Assembly (NCBI GenBank): GCA_947259865.1
Contig: CAMYNZ010000116.1
Location: forward strand, 1 to 10,930
Source: an uncultured Desulfobacterales bacterium
Lineage (GTDB): Bacteria > Desulfobacterota > Desulfobacteria > Desulfobacterales > G020354645
Direction: 5' to 3'
Length of the DNA stretch: 10,930 nucleotides
In this document: positions 7,030-10,930 of the stretch, in pieces
Layout: the number at the start of each line of letters is the position of its first letter
Numbering within the stretch: position 1 is the stretch's first letter
The notes under the pieces: generated by a model
What the model saw: only the letters and a program-made list of their open reading frames with translations
What the model was told of the DNA's origin: nothing
Database searches by the model: none
Position numbers and translations under genes: made by a program

Positions 7030-7054
7030 AATCACTAATCAAGGTTTGACCCCT
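7030..7054. repeat. Right terminal inverted repeat of the RAYT element
   Basis: It reads AATCACTAATCAAGGTTTG then ACCCCT and pairs with 6020-6044. It lies 40 bases upstream of the transposase start. Near-identical copies end the two derivatives at 7414-7438 and 7570-7594. Confidence 0.85.
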
Positions 7055-7115
7055 TGTCCTTTTTCCAGGAGATTCTTTCTTTTGCTATGCCCTAGTAAGG
7101 GGTGCCTTTTATATG

Positions 7116-7438
7116 ATTATCAAACCTTGATTTGTGAGTTAAACTTTTCGTAATGGATAAGAAGGGTGTCCAACCATTCAAGGTAACGTCTCTGGTAAAC
7201 ATACACCGGATAACTGCTCCAATGATAATCGATGAGGCGTTTGATACACCCAGCCCTCAGCAGATTCCTGTTGATATAATAAGAAAGCTGCAGGAGATAT
7301 AAATCATTTTCAACGATGAAACTTTTTATGGCAGCCTTGAAACAAATGTCCCTTCCAGACATGTCTTAAAATTGAAATGCTTCATATAATAAGCAATACT
7401 TGCCGTCAGCTATAATCACAAATCAAGGTTTGACCCCT
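7116..7438 (-). mobile_element. Internally deleted derivative of the RAYT element (copy 2)
   Basis: About 320 bases match the two ends and part of the middle of the transposase element. The left end keeps TCAAACCTTGATTTGTGA but has lost the GGGG; the right end at 7414-7438 is complete. Two blocks are missing compared with the full element: about 450 bases of the transposase 3' half, and 260 bases that held the start codon and HUH motif. The second deletion has the same extent as in copy 3. Such a piece can only move with an enzyme supplied in trans. Confidence 0.8.
7120..7362 (-). pseudogene. In-frame remnant of a RAYT transposase
   Basis: The 80-residue reading frame joins the centre of the transposase (SFIVENDLYLLQLSYYINRN, then LLRAGCIKRLIDYHWSSYP and on to WLDT) directly to its last residues (HYEKFNSQIKV). 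It keeps the Tyr region (SYYINRN, with Pro changed to Leu in NLLRAG) but lacks the N-terminal 90 residues with the HUH motif and the whole DnaA-like domain. It cannot be an active transposase. The frame crosses the deletion junction without a stop, which may be chance. There is no obvious ribosome binding site at its first Met. Confidence 0.8.
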
Positions 7439-7463
7439 TGTCCTTCTTGAATAGCAGCTCGAA

Positions 7464-7594
7464 TTTTTCAACGCTGATACTATTATTGCGACCCTGAACC
7501 CAGGATCCTTTTCGGGCATGTCTCAAGTTGAAGCGGATAGTATGAGAAAAAATAGCTAATGATGGCTATAATCACTAATCAAGGTTTGACCCCT
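7464..7594 (-). mobile_element. Short derivative of the RAYT element (copy 3)
   Basis: About 130 bases match transposase codons around GHLFQGRYK to the N-terminal side (parent 6665-6747) joined to the upstream right end of the element. The complete right repeat is at 7570-7594. From the shared TTGAA to the TCAC of the repeat there are 43 bases, exactly as in copy 2 but 303 in the full element, so copies 2 and 3 descend from one deleted ancestor. The left end is missing, and the reading frame is broken. Confidence 0.75.
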
Positions 7595-7660
7595 TTCTCC
7601 GATTCTTTCTCCAATTTTTCCTAATCAGGCAACCGCAACAACCAGACAATTTCCATCATA

Positions 7661-7942
7661 TCAGTTTTTATTTATCGTTTTTGTATTTGTTCTTGTATTT
7701 TTTCTTTGCCATAGCTGTTCCCTGTTCGTTTCCTGAAGTTTGTTTTTATGGCGAACCTCCTTAGATGGTCGGCCTATTCCGAGATAATCATAAAGGTTAG
7801 GGGGAGGGTTATCGGTATCTTTAGTATCGTAACTACTAGAAAGAGCATGGGTTTCTTTAATATAGCGTGTATCGTATATTGGAGGGCCTACTGCACACGA
7901 TATAAAGAATAAAGATATAATTATAATTAAATTAATCTTCAT
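7661..7942 (-). CDS. Small putative lipoprotein
   Basis: Starting at the ATG at 7942, the 93-residue product begins MKINLIIIISLFFISCAVGP, a short basic start, a hydrophobic core and a Cys in a lipobox-like FISC (Cys16), typical of a lipoprotein signal. The rest is polar, with DNPPPNLYDYLGIGRPSKE in the middle and a basic Lys/Asn/Thr-rich tail. I recognise no family. The frame continues upstream to 8050, but that part reads through the tail of the broken hydrolase copy and is unlikely to be used. The ribosome binding site is weak. It is much more AT-rich than the hydrolase and barrel genes, and lies between mobile-element remnants and a gene fragment, so it may be a recent arrival or not expressed. 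Confidence 0.5.
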   Translation of the reverse strand: MKINLIIIISLFFISCAVGPPIYDTRYIKETHALSSSYDTKDTDNPPPNLYDYLGIGRPSKEVRHKNKLQETNREQLWQRKNTRTNTKTINKN

Positions 7943-7961
7943 CAGTATCAAACATGTCTTT

Positions 7962-8280
7962 TTAAAACCTGTTGCCTCCATTGCAAAGCCCGCCTTTCTT
8001 GAAGCGACGTAAATTGAGGAGTTCCTTCTGCACCGGTTGGGCACCTTCATCCCATCGACCGTCGAGATTCCATTGGGTGTATTCGGTGGGGCGTCCCTTC
8101 TCCGGTGGCAGTTGGACGGCTTCCCCCGGCACGGACCAGGCCACCTCCGGTGAAACGGCCATGCGCTCGGTGATCTTGTCCTTGGTGATGTTCCAGACCA
8201 TCATGTCGGTGGCCATGGAAAACGGGCCGTCGTAGGTCGAACGAACCTCATCGTACAACGCGCAGCGCGTCCCCTCCTCA
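7962..8280 (-). pseudogene. 3' fragment of a second metallo-hydrolase gene copy
   Basis: From 8280 down to about 8018 the DNA closely matches the end of the intact hydrolase gene (9428-9692). The translated part, EEGTRCALYDEVRSTYDGPF to QPVQKELL, matches 79 of 88 residues of the intact protein's C-terminus. Upstream of 8280 the similarity stops abruptly within codons for EEGTR, so the whole metal-binding fold is missing. Downstream, the last 25 or so codons are replaced by unrelated sequence (NLRRFKKGGLCNGGNRF) before a stop at 7962. The open frame runs up to 8327, but with no start signal or catalytic part it is a remnant. It probably came from a tandem duplication followed by deletion. Confidence 0.87.
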
Positions 8281-8336
8281 CGTTCTCGGTTCTGTGCAAC
8301 ACGGGCGGCGGCATTGCTCGAGCGCAAACGCCAAAC

Positions 8337-8371
8337 GACCCCTGCAGTGGCCGAGGATCGGCCGCGGGGTC
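8337..8371 (-). terminator. Strong compound hairpin after the barrel gene
   Basis: GACCCC (8337-8342) pairs with GGGGTC (8366-8371), and inside it GGCCGA (8349-8354) pairs with TCGGCC (8358-8363) around a 3-base loop. It starts 10 bases after the stop codon of the barrel gene. The following minus-strand bases (GTTTGGCGTTTG) are only slightly T-rich, so termination is likely but unproven. The outer bases GGGGTC match those of the REP-like repeats further left. Confidence 0.5.
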
Positions 8372-8381
8372 ACGGCCGGTA

Positions 8382-9257
8382 TCAATCCATGAAGTATCGA
8401 AAGCCAACCTCAAAAGAAAACTTCCGGTCGCCTTTATCTTCGTCGGGATCAATGCCCCAGCCCGGCTTGAGGTAAATGATGCGTCCCGGAGCCAGGAGCT
8501 TGCCGATTTCAGGACCGATCCATAACGAACCGTGTTCCGCCTCCCAATCGTAGATGTACTGAACTTCCGGCAGCGCGTAAATACCGCTGGGGTGCAGCGG
8601 CAGCATAAAGAAATAACGGCCGATATACTGTTCCACGTCCGGGCGCGTGCTATCTTTCCAGGCATCCCTGGTGTAAAAATGCATCATCGCAAAAAAGGCC
8701 CCCGGAGCCGGCCAAAACCCAATATCGGCCACATTGATAATCGCCGGCTTGACCAGGAAGGTCTCGTTACCGAGCACGTCCTCGCTGGCGGTGGGAAACA
8801 CAAATTCCATAGCGGCTAACCAATCCATACCGGCAAAACTACCAATGCGGTAAAGAAATCGCAGGTTCATGTCACCGATGCCGGTCTCCATACCGTCACC
8901 CTCGCCGTCTACCGGTATATCACCCATGAGAAAGCCGCCACCGGGAACTGTAGGCAAGCCCAGCTTAAAGGCGTCGGTTTCTGTGATGTCGCGCTCATAG
9001 GCCAATGGAATCTCGTAGGTCATGGCAAACTTCGGAGAAAATGCATACAGTCCAAAGAGCACAAACTCCTGTTGCTCCAGTCCGTTTTCCAGTTCCGTGA
9101 AGCGATAATAGGGCATGAATTTGGGGGCGAAATCCCGTGGATCGGTCCCGGTATCCCCCATTCCTTCCTCAGCACCAAGGACCATGGTGCCGGAAAAAGC
9201 CATCAGGCCTACAATAGCCAAACAGGTTAATATTGAAAATCTGAATAATCGATTCAT
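8382..9257 (-). CDS. Outer-membrane beta-barrel protein, transporter-like
   Basis: The 291-residue protein has a clear signal peptide (MNRLFRFSILTCLAIVGLMA, then FSGTMVLGA, cut near residue 29). The mature part is rich in alternating aromatic strands with acidic loops, for example GLYAFSPKFAMTYEIPLAY, MNLRFLYRIG and KFSFEVGFRYF near the C-terminus, which fits an outer-membrane barrel. It resembles the loose group annotated as MetA-pathway-of-phenol-degradation or transporter-like barrels, but I cannot confirm a family. A Gly/Asp-rich stretch (GDIPVDGEGDGMETGIGD) may form a surface or calcium-binding loop. The start ATG has AGGAGG 7 bases upstream. It follows the metallo-hydrolase gene by 101 bases on the same strand, so the two are likely co-transcribed and may work in the same envelope process. 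Confidence 0.75.
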   Translation of the reverse strand: MNRLFRFSILTCLAIVGLMAFSGTMVLGAEEGMGDTGTDPRDFAPKFMPYYRFTELENGLEQQEFVLFGLYAFSPKFAMTYEIPLAYERDITETDAFKLGLPTVPGGGFLMGDIPVDGEGDGMETGIGDMNLRFLYRIGSFAGMDWLAAMEFVFPTASEDVLGNETFLVKPAIINVADIGFWPAPGAFFAMMHFYTRDAWKDSTRPDVEQYIGRYFFMLPLHPSGIYALPEVQYIYDWEAEHGSLWIGPEIGKLLAPGRIIYLKPGWGIDPDEDKGDRKFSFEVGFRYFMD

Positions 9258-9322
9258 CTCATAGCCTCCTATTTATAAAATTTGGTGTAATGCGTTTAGC
9301 CAAAAATTTATCGCGTCGGAAC

Positions 9323-9348
9323 ACGGCCGGGCTGTATCGCTCGGCCGT
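9323..9348 (-). promoter_or_regulatory. Small GC hairpin between hydrolase and barrel genes
   Basis: ACGGCCG (9323-9329) pairs with CGGCCGT (9342-9348) around a 12-base loop, starting 10 bases after the hydrolase stop codon. There is no T-run directly after it. It could cause partial termination or protect the upstream message, setting unequal expression of the two genes. Confidence 0.4.
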
Positions 9349-9358
9349 AGATTCCCAC

Positions 9359-10663
9359 TTATTTCTTTTTCATCATCTGCTTACGCCAGTCCTGGTCCTG
9401 CAGATTATATTTCTCAGAGAACCTATCGAGCAGTTCCTTCTGCGCCGGTTGGGCGCCTTCATCCCAGCGACCGTCAAGAATCCATCGGGTGTATTCGGTC
9501 GGTCGCCCTTTCTCCGGTGGCGGTTGAACTGCCTCACCCGGCACTGACCAGGCCTCCTCCGGTGAAACGGCCATGCGCTCGGTGATCTTGTCCTTGGTGA
9601 TGTTCCAGACCATCATATCGGTGGCCATGGAGAGCGGGCCATTATAGGTCGAACGGACCTCCTCGTATAAGGCGTAGCGCGTCCCCTCTTCGTTGAGAAA
9701 GTGATAGGCCACCGCATGACGCGGTTTAATCTCGCTCATCACTTTGCCAAAGGCCGGCCCCGAAGTATGGAAGGCACAGCAGGCACGCCAGGCAAGCTGT
9801 GGTGGCTGATTGTAGAACTTCACGAACTGTTCCGGGCCCATGAAACACTCGTGGATGGCAAGATCAGCGCCCTTGGCGTACTTTATGAACCACTTGTTGG
9901 GAAAGGTGTCGCCGCCAATGGCCACTTTCATACCCTTGTACTCCAGAAGGTAACTCACCGGTCCGTCACCGGCATGGATAGCCGGAATGGATCGTATGGT
10001 CACACCGTTTTCCCGGTAGACGATCTGATTCACGCCCTTATAGTCGAATTCGGTCGTCTCGATGCCACCAGACACCGGGGTTATCATGACCGCACGCGTC
10101 GTGTAATCCCAATTGGCGTGCTTCAGGAAATTGTCCATGGCATACTTGGTACCCATGTCCGGCCGGGCGCCGCTCGGGCCCCAAACCCGCAAGGCGTTGG
10201 GTCGGCCGGCGGTCCAGCCTCCGGCCCAGAGGGAATCAATATCTCCCATGTGATCCGTATGGAGATGGGTCAGAAATACCTTGTCGAGATACTGATAGGG
10301 TATCATCAGAGCCGCAAGATTGGCCATGGAACCGGAGCCGATATCGAAGATAAACTTGTCGCCGTTACCTGTCTCCACCAGAAAGCAGGTGGCGGCCTGG
10401 GCGCGGCGTGCAGCCGGCATACCGGTGCCGCAGGCGACAACACGGATTTCATCTTCTGCAAGGGGCTCAGTTCCCGGGTAGTAGACGTAACGATCCGGTG
10501 CAGCGCCTTTGGGATCCCTCACCACCCCGCCGGCCGCCTGGGCCTCCTTTACAATAGCAGGACTTTGTCCGGTGTGTCCGTTGAACCACCCCGCAGTATA
10601 GACCGCCGTCAATGCAGCTATGCCAAAAAGGCAGATTCCAATAATGGTTAATTTTGGTTTCAT
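9359..10663 (-). CDS. Exported or membrane-anchored metallo-beta-lactamase-fold hydrolase
   Basis: The 434-residue protein starts with a basic tip and a hydrophobic segment (5-27), a membrane anchor or a signal peptide with possible cleavage near KEAQA-AG (about 43). The MBL fold spans about 72-325: strand IRVVACGTGMPAARRAQAAT, FDIGSGS (106-112), metal motif HLHTDHMGD (H133, H135, D137, H138), IPAIHAG (H230), IGGDTFPN (D252) and YHFLNEE (H321). This is a full two-metal site in the RNase Z/AtsA-like arrangement. A C-terminal extension of about 110 residues (ITKDKITERM, PPPEKGRPTEY, LDGRWDEGAQ) is unusual and is the part duplicated at 8018-8280. The substrate is unknown: a periplasmic ester or phosphodiester is plausible. 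Proteins of this build are sometimes labelled GntH-like in databases, which I cannot verify. AGGAGG lies 5 bases before the ATG. The barrel gene follows downstream. Confidence 0.9.
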   Translation of the reverse strand: MKPKLTIIGICLFGIAALTAVYTAGWFNGHTGQSPAIVKEAQAAGGVVRDPKGAAPDRYVYYPGTEPLAEDEIRVVACGTGMPAARRAQAATCFLVETGNGDKFIFDIGSGSMANLAALMIPYQYLDKVFLTHLHTDHMGDIDSLWAGGWTAGRPNALRVWGPSGARPDMGTKYAMDNFLKHANWDYTTRAVMITPVSGGIETTEFDYKGVNQIVYRENGVTIRSIPAIHAGDGPVSYLLEYKGMKVAIGGDTFPNKWFIKYAKGADLAIHECFMGPEQFVKFYNQPPQLAWRACCAFHTSGPAFGKVMSEIKPRHAVAYHFLNEEGTRYALYEEVRSTYNGPLSMATDMMVWNITKDKITERMAVSPEEAWSVPGEAVQPPPEKGRPTEYTRWILDGRWDEGAQPAQKELLDRFSEKYNLQDQDWRKQMMKKK

Positions 10664-10781
10664 TTTTTCCTCCTATCCTGAGTTGATAATTATAATCTTT
10701 GGTCCAAAATCAGCAGCTTCATCTCTTTTGAATTGCGAATTGAACTTTGAATCCAGTATCCAAATGCCAAAATCAGAAATC
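10664..10781. other. Short intergenic region upstream of the hydrolase gene
   Basis: About 118 AT-rich bases separate the gene at the right edge from the hydrolase gene on the same strand. They include the hydrolase ribosome binding site (AGGAGG) and imperfect palindromes (TTGAATTGCGAATTGAA around 10729-10745). No clear promoter or terminator could be assigned. Confidence 0.45.
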
Positions 10782-10928
10782 CTATGATCGCAGCGTCTCA
10801 ACCGTTTCAAGCCCCTCCGTTTTAGAAATGGTGTTTATGGTAACTTCGGGAGGCTCTCTGGAGAGTTCCATTAATGACAAAATGATACGATAGGGATTAG
10901 ATTTGATGTGGCGCTCAAGGTTCTCCCG
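10782..10928 (-). CDS. C-terminal end of an unidentified protein, cut by the window edge
   Basis: A minus-strand frame enters from the right edge and stops at TAG (10782-10784). Its 48 visible codons read RENLERHIKSNPYRIILSLM, then ELSREPPEVTINTISKTEGL and ETVETLRS. The composition (mixed charged and hydrophobic residues, no low-complexity sequence) and the lack of stops suggest a real gene, but no family can be named from this piece. The hydrolase gene starts 118 bases downstream on the same strand, so the two could share an operon. Confidence 0.5.
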   Translation of the reverse strand, partial: RENLERHIKSNPYRIILSLMELSREPPEVTINTISKTEGLETVETLRS

Positions 10929-10930
10929 GG

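Larger units (their letters stand above)
6020..7054 (-). mobile_element. REP-associated tyrosine transposase element with terminal inverted repeats
   Basis: The element is defined by a 25-base inverted repeat at 6020-6044 and 7030-7054, identical at 24 of 25 positions and starting AGGGGTCAAACCTTGATT from each outer edge. It encloses one transposase gene. The left repeat overlaps the end of that gene, including its stop codon. I see no target-site duplication, as expected for HUH/Y1 enzymes, which act on single strands. Two shortened derivatives lie immediately to the right, each ending with the same right-hand repeat. In E. coli and Pseudomonas, RAYT genes are likewise flanked by the REP sequences they process. 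Confidence 0.82.

Noticed and set aside
7030..7594. The three repeated right ends as a CRISPR-like array
   Set aside because: There are only three copies, spaced 384 and 156 bases apart, and the sequence between them is recognisable transposase-derived DNA rather than unique spacers.
7943..8050. The upstream 36 codons of the lipoprotein-like ORF
   Set aside because: They would bury the lipoprotein signal inside the protein and overlap the end of the hydrolase fragment in another frame. The ATG at 7942 gives a proper signal sequence.
9701..10651. A long plus-strand open frame (316 codons) opposite the metallo-hydrolase gene
   Set aside because: The opposite strand encodes a protein with a complete metal-binding motif set and a good ribosome binding site. 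The plus-strand frame has no recognisable motif and is explained by GC-rich codon use on the other strand.

Overview
The window looks like chromosomal DNA of a Gram-negative, flagellated bacterium. It encodes two outer-membrane beta-barrels, a lipoprotein candidate and a MotA/MotB (PomA/PomB-like) flagellar stator. Gene style and the many short intergenic inverted repeats suggest Desulfobacterota (the old Deltaproteobacteria), but this is an inference with no rRNA or other marker to confirm it. No tRNA, rRNA or CRISPR array was seen.

Left part (1-3885). The 3' part of a FadL/OmpP1-type outer-membrane porin enters from the left edge and ends at a strong inverted repeat. A roughly 360-base gap follows, holding a compound palindromic repeat array. 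Then come motB and motA on the minus strand, overlapping by 4 bases; many residues match Vibrio PomA/PomB, so a sodium-driven stator is likely. A 390-base gap without genes separates motA from a small plus-strand gene of unknown function with a helix-turn-helix-like C-terminus.

Middle part (3876-5942). pncB (nicotinate phosphoribosyltransferase) and pncA (nicotinamidase) lie in tandem on the minus strand, pncA first. Together they form the Preiss-Handler entry to NAD salvage: nicotinamide to nicotinate to nicotinate mononucleotide. A perfect 15-base inverted repeat (GGGGTCACATCTTAA type) sits between them.

Mobile part (6020-7594). This is a REP-associated tyrosine transposase (RAYT, Y1/HUH family) gene with a DnaA domain IV-like C-terminus, bounded by 25-base terminal inverted repeats that match at 24 positions and begin AGGGGTCAAACC. 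Two shrunken, decayed derivatives of the same element follow, in the same orientation. Both carry the same internal deletion, so they look like members of a non-autonomous lineage. The pncA-pncB palindrome resembles the element ends and may be a related REP-like sequence.

Right part (7661-10930). On the minus strand lie a membrane-anchored or exported metallo-beta-lactamase-fold hydrolase (RNase Z-like metal site), then an outer-membrane barrel protein, then a 3' fragment of a second copy of the hydrolase gene (about 90% protein identity over 88 residues), then a small lipoprotein-like ORF. The hydrolase-barrel pair may act together in the cell envelope; the fragment records a past tandem duplication or rearrangement. 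The C-terminal end of one more minus-strand protein is cut off by the right edge.

The most interesting items are the RAYT with its deletion derivatives and REP-like relatives, the hydrolase/barrel pair with its broken duplicate, and the orphan PomAB-like stator pair. I see no clearly new multi-gene system.
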